DNA from: Sediminimonas sp.
GTDB lineage: Bacteria > Pseudomonadota > Alphaproteobacteria > Rhodobacterales > Rhodobacteraceae
Length of the DNA stretch: 64,000 nt
Reading direction: 5' to 3'
Assembly (NCBI RefSeq): GCF_024637375.1
Contig: NZ_JAGXFK010000051.1
Location: forward strand, 49,010 to 113,009
Below, piece by piece: positions 30,768 through 38,918 of the stretch (position 1 is its first letter; the number at the start of each line of letters is the position of its first letter). A program made the translations under genes and the position numbers. Below the pieces are notes generated by a model. It was not told the origin of the DNA. It worked only from the letters and a program-made list of their open reading frames with translations, and searched no databases.

Positions 30768-31970
30768 ATGAGTAATGCACTGACCACGAAACCCGCCGCC
30801 GGGGGTAATCCTCTTTCGAACATCCCCATGATGAACCCGGATACCTTCGACCACATGTATCGCGTCGGCAAGATGATGGGCATGTCGCCGCTCTTTCCCG
30901 ATCACCTGCGCCGGGGCGGCCAGGAAGCGGCGATCGCCAACGGCATGCTGGTCGTGAATATGGCCATGCGACTGAACGAAGATCCGCTGACGGTCGCGCA
31001 GCAAATCTACTTCGTCGGCGGCAAGCCCGGCTGGAACACGACCTACATGATTGCCCGCGCGAACCAGAGCGGTGTCTTTCAGGACCAGATTGATTGGGAA
31101 ATCAGCGGCAAAGGCGGCGACAACCTGTCCGTGACCGCGTTTGCCACCCTCTCGGGTACCGGGCGCAAGGTGTCGGTCAACTGCGACATGGCCATGGCCA
31201 AGGCCGAAGGCTGGACGAGCAACAAGAAGTACCAGACCATTCCTGAACAGATGCTGCGCTACCGCTCGGCCGCGTTCCTGATCCGGCTCTACGCGCCCGA
31301 GGTCATGATTGGCGTGCCCGCGGCGATCGAGGTCGAACTGGCGGAAAGCGAGTTTCGCGACGTGACGCCGCCGCAGGAACAGCCCGCAGAACCCGAGCCC
31401 GAAAAGGAGCAACCCAAGACCACCAGCAAGCGCGGCGGCGGGGCCCGGAAGGCGCCGGCAAAGGACGCACAGAAGGCGCCGGATGAGTCGGAGGTGACCG
31501 ACGCCGCGCCCGAAGACGGCGAGGACGCCGAATACAAGCGCCTCGAAAGCGCGGCCGAAGACGTGATCAACGACATCCGCGACGCGCCCAGCGTTGATTC
31601 TGCGCTGGAGTTCCATGCCGAGGTGCTGGCGCGCATGAAGAAGGTCGCGCCCGATCTGCACGCTTGGATCACGAAGGAAGCCAAGACGGCGCGCGAAGCC
31701 GAGGCTGAAGGCGACGACGAGGGCGGCGCGCCCCAGCAGACCGGGCGCCCGAAGCAGGATTACACACCGGATGAAAAGCCCGCCGACGATAGCTGGGCCA
31801 GGCAGATGGTGGCGACGATCAAGACCGATCTTGCCGACTGCGTGGGCGGCGAGGCCGTCGACGAGGTGCTCGACGTCTACGGCGCCGAGGTCTCGAAGAT
31901 GAAGGACAAGTTCCCCGAACATCATGCCGAGGTGATGGAAAAGGTCGAGGAACGCCGCGACGCCGGCTGA
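30768..31970 (+). CDS. RecT-like single-strand annealing protein
   Basis: 400 residues. The N-terminal 200 fit the RecT/Bet-like fold: AIANGMLVVNMAMRLNEDPL, TVAQQIYFVGGKPGWNTTYM, then MLRYRSAAFLIRLYAPEVMI. The remaining half is acidic, Glu/Lys/Pro-rich linker plus helices of unknown role. RecT proteins anneal complementary strands during phage recombination. The usual partner exonuclease is not recognised nearby, so the DUF1064 protein or the nuclease at 34327 may substitute; that is inference. Confidence 0.7.
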   Translation: MSNALTTKPAAGGNPLSNIPMMNPDTFDHMYRVGKMMGMSPLFPDHLRRGGQEAAIANGMLVVNMAMRLNEDPLTVAQQIYFVGGKPGWNTTYMIARANQSGVFQDQIDWEISGKGGDNLSVTAFATLSGTGRKVSVNCDMAMAKAEGWTSNKKYQTIPEQMLRYRSAAFLIRLYAPEVMIGVPAAIEVELAESEFRDVTPPQEQPAEPEPEKEQPKTTSKRGGGARKAPAKDAQKAPDESEVTDAAPEDGEDAEYKRLESAAEDVINDIRDAPSVDSALEFHAEVLARMKKVAPDLHAWITKEAKTAREAEAEGDDEGGAPQQTGRPKQDYTPDEKPADDSWARQMVATIKTDLADCVGGEAVDEVLDVYGAEVSKMKDKFPEHHAEVMEKVEERRDAG

Positions 31971-32083
31971 TCCGACCTGCCGAACCGCGCGTCCCGGAAT
32001 AATCGGGCGCGTGGCAGGTGGGGCGCGTGCGAGACACCCCCCTCAAGCGCGTCCCGCCACTCGATTGAAAACGGAGAGAGACA

Positions 32084-32767
32084 ATGCTGGACGAGAAGGA
32101 CGATATCCGCTCTGCGCTGGAACAATGGGCCGCGCGCGGCGACTGCGGCGCATCGGCCAAGGCCATCGCCGCGCACCTGGCAGCCTTCGGCGAGTGCGAT
32201 GGCAGCTACCCCGGGGACGTGGGCGACTTCGGGCGGTGCGAGGCGCTTCTCGATGCAGTGCCGCGCCTGCGCGAATATTTGCCTCTGATGGCCGAGGTTA
32301 ACGCCTATTGGGCGGCGCTGGCCTCGCGCTGGGAGGAAATCCGCGCCGCCAAGGATCGGCAGGCGCTGATCGAGGAAATCGTGAAGCCCATCCAGCAAGC
32401 CGACCCCGGCCATATGCCGCTGGGCAAGGGTGCATCCCTGCGGGTCGGCGCCAACACCTTCCAAGGGACTACAGCAAAAGGAACGCGGGACATGATGAAA
32501 CCCGACCCGGAATTCGATCAGGCGCGCGACAACGCCTACCGCGTAACGGCCGACGAGTTGCGCCAGTTCATCGAGCGGTTCGAGCGCCTTGATGCCGAAA
32601 AGAAGGACATCGCCGAACAGCAGAAAGAGGTGATGGCAGAGGCCAAGGGCCGTGGCTACGACACCAAGGTGATGCGCAAGGTCATCGCGCTGCGCAAGCG
32701 CGACCGCGACGACATCGCCGAAGAAGAAGCGGTGCTGGAGATGTACCGCGAGGCGCTGGGGATCTGA
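32084..32767 (+). CDS. Fusion: phage orphan domain plus GapR (DUF2312) domain
   Basis: 227 residues. Residues 1-125 match a common phage protein of unknown function: DDIRSALEQWAARGDCGASA, YPGDVGDFGRCEALLDAVP and NAYWAALASRWEEI. Residues 137-227 are a complete DUF2312/GapR domain: AYRVTADELRQFIERFERLD, GYDTKVMRKVIALRKRDRDD, AVLEMYREALGI. GapR binds overtwisted DNA ahead of forks. The join lies at an ATG (32492) preceded by AAAAGGA, so a separate short GapR could also be made. Confidence 0.75.
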   Translation: MLDEKDDIRSALEQWAARGDCGASAKAIAAHLAAFGECDGSYPGDVGDFGRCEALLDAVPRLREYLPLMAEVNAYWAALASRWEEIRAAKDRQALIEEIVKPIQQADPGHMPLGKGASLRVGANTFQGTTAKGTRDMMKPDPEFDQARDNAYRVTADELRQFIERFERLDAEKKDIAEQQKEVMAEAKGRGYDTKVMRKVIALRKRDRDDIAEEEAVLEMYREALGI

Positions 32768-32769
32768 TC

Positions 32770-32961
32770 ATGAAATCCAACGTCACCGATTACGACCTGA
32801 TCGTGGTTCACAGCACCGACTTCGCCGTTCTGGTCAAGGACGACGAGGATGCCGATCCCGTCTGGCTACCGAAATCCCAGATCGAACTGGATCACGACGA
32901 CACCGGCCCGTGCTGCGTCACGATTCCTGACTGGCTGGCAGAAGAAAGGGGGCTGGCATGA
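32770..32961 (+). CDS. Small acidic phage protein
   Basis: 63 residues, with strands DLIVVHSTDFAVLVKDDEDA and PVWLPKSQIELDHDDTG. It resembles small single-domain proteins that often follow GapR-like genes in prophages. It ends with an ATGA overlap. The function is unknown. Confidence 0.55.
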   Translation: MKSNVTDYDLIVVHSTDFAVLVKDDEDADPVWLPKSQIELDHDDTGPCCVTIPDWLAEERGLA

Positions 32962-33122
32962 GCAGCATCGAGTTGATTGGATTTCTCGCTGAGATCACCC
33001 TTCGCGCTCTGAGCGTCGGGTTCGTATTCGCTGCATGTTGGCAGAACGTGCGCGGGCGTTCCGACTTGGCACAGACTTCATTGCTATGGGCCATCCTGTT
33101 TGGCGTTTGGGTGCAGTCATGA
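32958..33122 (+). CDS. Small two-helix membrane protein (54 residues)
   Basis: Starts at an ATGA overlap and ends in another. The hydrophobic stretches are about residues 3-27 (LIGFLAEITLRALSVGFVFA) and 40-53 (SLLWAILFGVWVQ). The tidy stop/start tiling on both sides supports it being real. It is a candidate early membrane effector; the function is unknown. Confidence 0.6.
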   Translation: MSSIELIGFLAEITLRALSVGFVFAACWQNVRGRSDLAQTSLLWAILFGVWVQS

Positions 33123-33355
33123 CCGATGTAATCGACAACGGCGGGCCGGCGTTTCCCGACCCAAGAAGATCGGTATCTGATGGGGAAAGGGGCATGTCCC
33201 TGCGGGACTGGTTCGCGGGGCAAGCTTTGGTTTCCATGGGTGATCGTCGCTGGAATGGCGATCATTCCGAAACCGGCACCGAGAAGCAAGCGCGAGCGGC
33301 GTATCGGATCGCCGACGCCATGCTCGCGGCCCGCGAGAAAGGCGGTGCATCATGA
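33119..33355 (+). CDS. Small phage protein, unknown
   Basis: 78 residues with DNGGPAFPDPR near the start, then GMSLRDWFAGQALVSMGD. This matches a small protein family common in phage early regions, recognised by the GGPAFP motif and the SLRDWFAGQA helix. The function is not known. It is coupled to both neighbours by ATGA. Confidence 0.65.
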   Translation: MTDVIDNGGPAFPDPRRSVSDGERGMSLRDWFAGQALVSMGDRRWNGDHSETGTEKQARAAYRIADAMLAAREKGGAS

Positions 33356-33678
33356 CCAATGCAAAGCACACGCGCGAACCCTGGCAGGCCATTGGCCTTG
33401 CCATCTACACAGATCGCGGGACGCCTGGAATTGAAACATGGGTCGCGAACATAAAGCGCGGTCGGGCAGACAGTGTTGAAGTCGCCGATGCCCGCCGCAT
33501 CGTCGCCTGCGTCAACGCCTGCAAAGGCATTCCAACCGATGCGCTGGAAAGCGGCGTGATCAGGGATCTGTTGGAGGCGCTGGAAAACCTTGAAAACGAC
33601 GATGGCAAGGCAATGCCACCGAGTGCATGGGCCTTGGTGCAAACCGCCATCGCCAAGGCGAAAGGCGGTGCATCATGA
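33352..33678 (+). CDS. Small phage protein, unknown
   Basis: 108 residues. It begins TREPWQAIGLAIYTDRGTPG and continues DARRIVACVNACKGIPTDAL, which fits a widespread phage protein family (often annotated only as hypothetical) with the conserved DARRIVACVNAC helix. Its role is unknown. Both ends overlap neighbours by four bases. Confidence 0.65.
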   Translation: MTNAKHTREPWQAIGLAIYTDRGTPGIETWVANIKRGRADSVEVADARRIVACVNACKGIPTDALESGVIRDLLEALENLENDDGKAMPPSAWALVQTAIAKAKGGAS

Positions 33679-34151
33679 GCGGGCAACACCCCTGCCCGGC
33701 GGGCGAATACACCTGGTGGGCGGCAGCGCACGAAGAAGGGCCTTTCAGCGACACGAACTGCACCAACAAGGACGAAGCAATCCGCGAAGCCGTCCACATC
33801 GGCGCCGTGCAGGAATTGCCGCCACATAAAGACGGTGACCCGTGGGAGTTCGGGGCCTACATCGGGTGGGCGCGCCACAATCACGTTAACCTGAGCGGGT
33901 ATTTCGACGCTGAGGACTGGATAGACCGCCTTGGCGATCACATGGAGGACGAGGACGGCCCGGACGAAAATGGCTGCAATCACCCTCTTGAGGACGTGAG
34001 CGGGGACGATGTCCGCGCGCTTGGCGAAGCTGTCCGCTCTGCAATCTGGCACTGGCAGAACCGGCGCGCGATCAAGTGCAAATCGTACTGGCTCGACATG
34101 CCCTTCGGGTTGGAATGGGTGAGGGTCGAATATCCGGATGGTGCATCATGA
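33675..34151 (+). CDS. Acidic phage protein, unknown
   Basis: 158 residues. Segments include GEYTWWAAAHEEGPFSDTNC, EAIREAVHIGAVQELPPHKD and a conserved-looking VRSAIWHWQNRRAIK helix near the end. Several Trp residues and an acidic middle are notable. No domain is recognised. It is coupled to both neighbours by start/stop overlap. Confidence 0.55.
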   Translation: MSGQHPCPAGEYTWWAAAHEEGPFSDTNCTNKDEAIREAVHIGAVQELPPHKDGDPWEFGAYIGWARHNHVNLSGYFDAEDWIDRLGDHMEDEDGPDENGCNHPLEDVSGDDVRALGEAVRSAIWHWQNRRAIKCKSYWLDMPFGLEWVRVEYPDGAS

Positions 34152-34330
34152 TCGAAGCACTCGGATACGCGGCAGTCCTGCTCGGCGGCGGATACCTCGC
34201 CTTCATGGCTGGCTTTGTCCTGGCGCTGTGGGTGGGGAGTTTCGCCCTGGAGGACGCCTTGCCCGCACTGTCGGCGGGCGGTGCCGCGCTGGTGCTGTGG
34301 GTGATCGCGTTCATGTGGTGGATCGTATGA
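34148..34330 (+). CDS. Small two-helix membrane protein (60 residues)
   Basis: Almost entirely hydrophobic, with helices at about residues 4-32 (AAVLLGGGYLAFMAGFVLAL) and 40-60 (SAGGAALVLWVIAFMWWIV). It starts in an ATGA overlap. Together with 32958-33122 it gives the early operon two small membrane proteins, of unknown role. Confidence 0.6.
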   Translation: MIEALGYAAVLLGGGYLAFMAGFVLALWVGSFALEDALPALSAGGAALVLWVIAFMWWIV

Positions 34331-34713
34331 GCAACACGTCCGAAATCGGCGCCCACCCCTCGCTTCACGCTCGCAGGATCGCACAAGCGATAGCTTCCGC
34401 ACGGATCAATCTGACCAGCGAGGCGACGGCCCATCGTGATGTTCTGGCAGTGATCGAAGCGGCCGACATGGAGTGCCAGACCGAAGCTCGCCTGAGTGCA
34501 TCAGAACGCATCGACATTCTGTGTGGGAGCGTTGGTGTGGAAGTGAAGGTTGGGCATCCCCGCCGGGCAATATGGAAGCAGCTGCGCCGCTATGCCGCGC
34601 TGCCGGAAATATCCGCGCTGGTCCTGGCGACCGGAACTCCATGGCCGGCGAGCATCAAGGATGTGGATGGCGTGCCCCTTTTCGTCGCAGACCTTTCGAG
34701 GGGGTGGCTATGA
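34327..34713 (+). CDS. PD-(D/E)XK nuclease-like protein
   Basis: 128 residues. The core reads SERIDILCGSVGVEVKVGHP, then WKQLRRYAALPEISALVLAT. The Asp of RIDI, the E-V-K of VEVKV and the following helix with Gln fit the PD-(D/E)XK nuclease fold. It lies directly before the SF2 helicase with a four-base overlap, as in many phages where a small VRR-type nuclease precedes a helicase. The substrate is unknown. Confidence 0.65.
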   Translation: MSNTSEIGAHPSLHARRIAQAIASARINLTSEATAHRDVLAVIEAADMECQTEARLSASERIDILCGSVGVEVKVGHPRRAIWKQLRRYAALPEISALVLATGTPWPASIKDVDGVPLFVADLSRGWL

Positions 34714-36389
34714 ACGGCCAACTGCAATTTGCCGGGGACCGGATCGAACCGGGCTGGGTCGTATCGAATTTGAAGCCCCATGTGTCCATGAGGTTCAAGG
34801 ACGTATTCAAGGGCATCCCCTTCGGATCGGTTCCGCCGTTCTTCTTGCGCGACCGCCCGTCCATCGCGGCCGATCTCGACTGGTTCATGCAGAGATACCC
34901 GTTGAGCATGGACCGGGAAAGCGAAGGGTGGTTGTCGGTTCAGTTGAAAGCCTATCGCGACGCCCAGGCGCGGATCGAAGAAATACACTCTACGGAATAC
35001 ACGCCACCAGTGTTGACCGGGTTTCGTGACGGCGAAGAACCTATGACCTATCAGCGTCGTGCGGCCGATCTGTTGCGAACGACGGGCCGCTTGCTGCTGC
35101 TCGACGATGTGGGCTTGGGCAAGACGGTTTCTGCACTGGCCGCGATCTCGGACGGATGGGGGCTTCCCGCGGCTGTCGTCGTCCAGCCCCACCTGTCCAC
35201 GCAATGGGTGGTCCAATACATTGAGCGGTTCACGCATCTGCGAGCGGTTGAAATCAAGGACCGCAACGCACGTCAGGTGCAAGTCGCAGATATCTATGTG
35301 TTCCGGTACTCAAACATCGCGGCCTGGGTCGACATGATCGAGCCCATGGGTGTTCGCACCGTGATCTTCGACGAGATTCAGGAATTGCGCCACGGGCAAG
35401 CGACGGAAAAGGGTCGCGCCGCGGCATCCATATGTTCGGTTGTGGAAAACCGCCTCGGGCTCACTGCCACGCCGATCTACAACTATGGGTCCGAGATATT
35501 CAATGTGGTCGAGTACATTGCGCCCGGCGCGCTTGGCACTTGGGGAGAATTCCTCACCAACTGGTGCACGTCGCACGGCACCCACTGGATCGTGAAAGAA
35601 CCCGAGGCGCTGGGCGCATTCCTGCAAGAGGAAGGGGTCACGCTGCGCCGCACCAACGAGGACGCGGAGGTCGCATCCGTGTTGCCGGGGCTATCCAAGA
35701 CCGTGATCGAGGTCGATTGGGATGATGGTGCGGTGCAGTCCGACCGCGATCTGCAAGAAAAGCTGGCCCTGCAAGTCCTGAGCGGATCGTTTCACAACCG
35801 GGGTGTCGCGGCCCGCGAACTCAACATGATGCTGCGCCACGAAACTGGCGTCGCAAAGGCGCGCGCGGTAGCCGCTTACATCCGAACGCTGGTTGAGGGT
35901 GGTGAGCCGGTTCTGGTCGGAGCCTGGCATCGCGAGGTCTACGATATCCTGTTGGATCGCTTGGCTGACCTTCGGCCCGCCATGTTCACGGGCTCGGAAA
36001 GCGCAGCAGCCAAGCGGCGAGCCCGCCAAGCGTTCATCGACGGCGACACGAATATAATGCTCATGTCCCTGCGATCCGGCGCCGGGATCGACGGGCTTCA
36101 ATCGCGGGCTTCGCATGTGGTTTACGCCGAGCTGGACTGGTCGCCGCAGGTCCACGTCCAGTTCACCGGGCGCCTGCATCGCCATGGTCAGGAGCGCCCG
36201 GTAATCGCGCATTTCCTGCATGTGAACGGCGGCTCTGATCCAGCGATCATGTCCACGCTCGGCCTCAAGGCGTCGCAAAGCCACGGCATCCTTAACCCCT
36301 ACGGTGGCCAGGGCGACGCGACACCAGTGGATGAAAGCCGGATCAGGCAGTTGGCCAAATCCATCCTGGAGCAGGAGGCGCGCTCATGA
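34710..36389 (+). CDS. SNF2-like SF2 helicase/ATPase
   Basis: 559 residues. Motif I is LDDVGLGKT (131-139), motif II DEIQ (221-224), motif III GLTATP (250-255), motif V SLRSGAGIDGLQ and motif VI HVQFTGRLHRHGQ near residue 485. This order is that of SNF2-type double-stranded DNA translocases. The N-terminal 110 residues are a phage-specific extension. It probably remodels or unwinds phage DNA during replication or recombination with the preceding nuclease. Confidence 0.85.
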   Translation: MNGQLQFAGDRIEPGWVVSNLKPHVSMRFKDVFKGIPFGSVPPFFLRDRPSIAADLDWFMQRYPLSMDRESEGWLSVQLKAYRDAQARIEEIHSTEYTPPVLTGFRDGEEPMTYQRRAADLLRTTGRLLLLDDVGLGKTVSALAAISDGWGLPAAVVVQPHLSTQWVVQYIERFTHLRAVEIKDRNARQVQVADIYVFRYSNIAAWVDMIEPMGVRTVIFDEIQELRHGQATEKGRAAASICSVVENRLGLTATPIYNYGSEIFNVVEYIAPGALGTWGEFLTNWCTSHGTHWIVKEPEALGAFLQEEGVTLRRTNEDAEVASVLPGLSKTVIEVDWDDGAVQSDRDLQEKLALQVLSGSFHNRGVAARELNMMLRHETGVAKARAVAAYIRTLVEGGEPVLVGAWHREVYDILLDRLADLRPAMFTGSESAAAKRRARQAFIDGDTNIMLMSLRSGAGIDGLQSRASHVVYAELDWSPQVHVQFTGRLHRHGQERPVIAHFLHVNGGSDPAIMSTLGLKASQSHGILNPYGGQGDATPVDESRIRQLAKSILEQEARS

Positions 36390-36637
36390 GCCAAGACCAT
36401 GACCCCATCCATGCCGAGAACCTCGACGCGCCCGCGCCTGCGTCGCTGGGCAAGCTGTCGATCGAGGGCGACATGGGCGTGATCCGCATCCCGCTGTCCG
36501 AGATCCACGCCCTGCGCGTCGCGCTCCAGCCGTGCCCGTGCCGGGCCACAAAATCAACGTCCACGTCCGAACTGCGCCAGCGCCTGGAAGTGGCGCTCGC
36601 CAAGCTGCAATCGAAATCAGGAGCGAGGAACTCATGA
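36386..36637 (+). CDS. Small phage protein, unknown
   Basis: 83 residues. It has a strand region (GKLSIEGDMGVIRIPLSEIH), a Cys-containing CPCR segment and a C-terminal helix. It overlaps the helicase stop and the next start by four bases each. No family is recognised. Confidence 0.5.
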   Translation: MSQDHDPIHAENLDAPAPASLGKLSIEGDMGVIRIPLSEIHALRVALQPCPCRATKSTSTSELRQRLEVALAKLQSKSGARNS

Positions 36638-36900
36638 GCAATCACTTGTCCGCCGCTGATCGTCATCTGATCGAGAACTACATCGCGCGCAATGGCGTGA
36701 CCGAATGCCCGCGCGGCGCATCTGGCGAGATACCGGAATATGTCTGGAAGCCGTCGCGCAGTGGCGAAGGCGGCGCGCTGGTCGTGTTGGACGGTCAAGG
36801 CGCCTTCGGCAAGGAGCGCATCAACGCGCGCACCCGCGGCATGATCTCCGAACAGGCCCGGCAGCGGCGCGTGATGAGGGCCGAGGGGCGGCTGCCATGA
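36634..36900 (+). CDS. Small basic phage protein, unknown
   Basis: 88 residues. It begins HLSAADRHLIENYIARNGVT, continues through a short beta region, and ends with a basic helix (RGMISEQARQRRVMRAEGRL). The N-terminal helix pair looks HTH-like, so DNA binding is possible. It is coupled to both neighbours by ATGA overlaps. Confidence 0.5.
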   Translation: MSNHLSAADRHLIENYIARNGVTECPRGASGEIPEYVWKPSRSGEGGALVVLDGQGAFGKERINARTRGMISEQARQRRVMRAEGRLP

Positions 36901-37160
36901 CCCCCTACTACTCCGAACGCCAAGCCTGGCACGGAGCCTGGCGCCCGCAGGTCACCGACGGCCCGCCGCCTGAGCGCACCGCGGACGGCCGGCGCCACAC
37001 CCTGCGCCGCGTCCAGCCGCTGCCCGTGGAACTGCGCGGCTTGCCGCTGTCCGAAGTCGCCTGCGAGATCGACGCCCACGAAGCCCACGCGGCGCGGCTC
37101 GCTGTTGAGGCGGAGACCGAAGCGGATGGTTTCGTGACCGTGTGGCCGGAGGGGCTGTGA
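36897..37160 (+). CDS. Small Pro/Arg-rich phage protein
   Basis: 87 residues. The N-terminal half is aromatic then Pro/Arg-rich (QAWHGAWRPQVTDGPPPERT). The C-terminal half is an acidic helix (EVACEIDAHEAHAARLAVEA). It starts in an ATGA overlap. The function is unknown. Confidence 0.45.
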   Translation: MTPYYSERQAWHGAWRPQVTDGPPPERTADGRRHTLRRVQPLPVELRGLPLSEVACEIDAHEAHAARLAVEAETEADGFVTVWPEGL

Positions 37161-37510
37161 TGGCCAGGTTGATAGATGCGATTGGCCCTCCTGAGCTGCT
37201 ATCCGTTACCATCGTTCGGAACAAGAGCCTGGACGACGGGACACCAAGGCAAGAGAAAGGCTATCGCGCGATTTTTGAGTTTCGCGGGCCGGGGTCGCAT
37301 CCAGTCTTTGCCAGGCCGTGTTTTGCCGCAGACGAACGAGTCACTCAGAAACGCTATCAATGGTCGCCTCTTTTCAAAACCGAGGCTGAGGCTCGCAATT
37401 GGCTGGCGCCTGCGCACCCCCAAGGCGTCGTCATTGATAAACCCAACTCACCGGCGGCCGCTGGGGTGCGATCAAGCGCCGGTCCACCTAACCCGCAGGA
37501 GGGGCCATGA
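37160..37510 (+). CDS. Phage protein of unknown function
   Basis: 116 residues. The ATG at 37160 shares one base with the previous stop and has GGAGGGG upstream. Strands include ELLSVTIVRNKSLDD and YRAIFEFRGPGSHPVFA; the C-terminus is Pro/Ser-rich and probably disordered. No domain is recognised. Confidence 0.5.
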   Translation: MARLIDAIGPPELLSVTIVRNKSLDDGTPRQEKGYRAIFEFRGPGSHPVFARPCFAADERVTQKRYQWSPLFKTEAEARNWLAPAHPQGVVIDKPNSPAAAGVRSSAGPPNPQEGP

Positions 37511-37800
37511 AACCCGAACAGATCATTTCCGATGAAAGTGTCGAGGAGGTCCACGCCAACGCGAACTTCGAATCCATGACGAAGCGCGAAGTGGTGAACG
37601 TCGGCGTCGTTCAGTCAGTGCTGGGCTTCTCGATGGGTCATACCATGCACCAGATCATCCTCGAACACGGCCTGGTGAAAAAATCGAGCGGCGTTTGCCC
37701 TAAGCTCACGGCGAAGGGGCAGCGATACCTACACGCGATCATCGGAAACCGCGCCTCGGAGATCATCAGCTACATCGCCGAAGGCGACCAATCCACCTAA
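37507..37800 (+). CDS. Small phage protein, possible winged helix
   Basis: 97 residues. The helices MTKREVVNVGVVQSVLGFSM and GHTMHQIILEHGLVKKSS are followed by CPKLTAKGQRYLHAI, a pattern seen in phage Ant/KilA-type or antirepressor C-terminal domains. The match is weak. It could be a DNA-binding protein. It overlaps the previous stop by four bases. Confidence 0.5.
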   Translation: MKPEQIISDESVEEVHANANFESMTKREVVNVGVVQSVLGFSMGHTMHQIILEHGLVKKSSGVCPKLTAKGQRYLHAIIGNRASEIISYIAEGDQST

Positions 37801-37814
37801 CCCCGGAGGCCAGC

Positions 37815-37961
37815 ATGGCTGACATTGAAGACGATCACTTTCCCGGCGATTGGGACGATGAAGACGACGATGGTTTTGACGAGTGCGGGCTGCAAGATGA
37901 CGGCACATGCTTACTCGCCGGGACCGAACACTGCGATTGGGATTGCCCCCACTCGCGATGA
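37815..37961 (+). CDS. Very acidic Cys-rich mini-protein (48 residues)
   Basis: The ATG is preceded by GGAGG five bases upstream. Residues 4-25 are almost all Asp, Glu, Phe and Trp. Cys residues occur in FDECGLQDDGTCLL, EHCDWDC. The acidic, DNA-mimic-like composition and four Cys suggest a metal-binding or DNA-mimic peptide, which is inference. Related short proteins seem common in prophages of this group. Confidence 0.6.
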   Translation: MADIEDDHFPGDWDDEDDDGFDECGLQDDGTCLLAGTEHCDWDCPHSR

Positions 37962-37978
37962 ATCCAGAAGGAGGCCCC

Positions 37979-38185
37979 ATGACCACCCTATCCAAAATCT
38001 CAGCCGAAGCCGCTGCCTCCACTCACGACGCGGCGCTGTCCGACGCCCGCGCGGTCCTTGCCGACATGCCCCACCACGCCGACGAGCGGATCCTGACCGC
38101 ATGCGACGTGCTGGAGACCTATGGCGAGCTGCCGGAGCGCCGCCGCATCTGCGACATTCGGCAGATGATCGAGAGGACGAGGTGA
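37979..38185 (+). CDS. Small helical phage protein
   Basis: 68 residues. The ATG has GAAGGAGG four bases upstream; an earlier in-frame ATG at 37958 overlaps the previous stop. All-helical: ISAEAAASTHDAALSDARAV, then a basic C-terminal helix. The function is unknown. Confidence 0.5.
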   Translation: MTTLSKISAEAAASTHDAALSDARAVLADMPHHADERILTACDVLETYGELPERRRICDIRQMIERTR

Positions 38186-38221
38186 TGCCAAGAGTGCAAT
38201 CAATCCAAATAGGAGCGTGTG

Positions 38222-38413
38222 ATGGCGAGGACAACGGTCGACAGCAAGACGTATGAGACGACGCACCGACGCGGACTCCCTGCGATCAGGCAAGTGAACA
38301 AGAGCGGAGGCACGGTGCGGTGGATCGCCTTGCAGTCAGAAATCGGCCTCAAGGTGATGCGCGCTCTGGATTTGGAGCCGGCGATGGCTCCGGGGTTCAG
38401 CGAGTCCAGATAG
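38222..38413 (+). CDS. Small basic phage protein
   Basis: 63 residues. AGGAG lies six bases before the ATG. It contains GGTVRWIALQSEIGLKVMRA, a strand-helix unit. Thr/Arg-rich N-terminus. No family is recognised. Confidence 0.45.
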   Translation: MARTTVDSKTYETTHRRGLPAIRQVNKSGGTVRWIALQSEIGLKVMRALDLEPAMAPGFSESR

Positions 38414-38423
38414 GAGATTGACC

Positions 38424-38720
38424 ATGCCCGACATGAAAACCGAAATCGAACGACTGACTGCCGAAAACGAGCACCTAGGAAAAGCCTGCGCCAGATGGGC
38501 AGAGGTTTCCCAAAACAACCGCCAGCGGGCGAAGACGGCAGAGGCCGAGCGGGACAGGCTGCAAAAGGCTGGCGACAGGCTGTCATTCTGCGCGCAGGCC
38601 AGTGGTGGGAGCGCAGGGCAGGACGCTGATCTGGTAGACGCCATCAACGGCTGGGCCGAAGCCCGATCCGCCCTACAGACCGACACGGACACGGAAGGGA
38701 AGGCCGATGATTGTGACTGA
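38424..38720 (+). CDS. Coiled-coil phage protein
   Basis: 98 residues. Residues 3-55 form one charged coiled coil (IERLTAENEHLGKACARWAE, NNRQRAKTAEAERDRLQKA), with an acidic tail. GGAG lies seven bases before the ATG. Such small coiled-coil proteins are frequent in phage early operons. The function is unknown. Confidence 0.55.
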   Translation: MPDMKTEIERLTAENEHLGKACARWAEVSQNNRQRAKTAEAERDRLQKAGDRLSFCAQASGGSAGQDADLVDAINGWAEARSALQTDTDTEGKADDCD

Positions 38721-38916
38721 ATTCACAAAGCAAGCGCTGAGGAAAAGGCGGGACAGGCGCGACCGTCTTGCTGACGGGTGGGAATACGTTGGCGAAAATG
38801 GCGGCAATCTATGGGAACTGGAGCGTGGAACACGATGGAGGGAGCGGATAGCCGAAGTCGCCATATCGGCCTGCGGAAAAGGTGTTTGGGTCAAGACGAC
38901 GGACACGGGAGGCTGA
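38707..38916 (+). CDS. Small basic phage protein
   Basis: 69 residues with a strongly basic N-terminal helix (TKQALRKRRDRRDRLADGWE) and a C-terminal strand region. It overlaps the coiled-coil gene by 14 bases. The composition suggests nucleic acid contact. No family is recognised. Confidence 0.45.
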   Translation: MIVTEFTKQALRKRRDRRDRLADGWEYVGENGGNLWELERGTRWRERIAEVAISACGKGVWVKTTDTGG

Positions 38917-38918
38917 CC

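Noticed and set aside
31980..32030. Hairpin after the RecT-like gene as a terminator
   Set aside because: The GC-rich inverted repeat has no T-tract and the early operon clearly continues.
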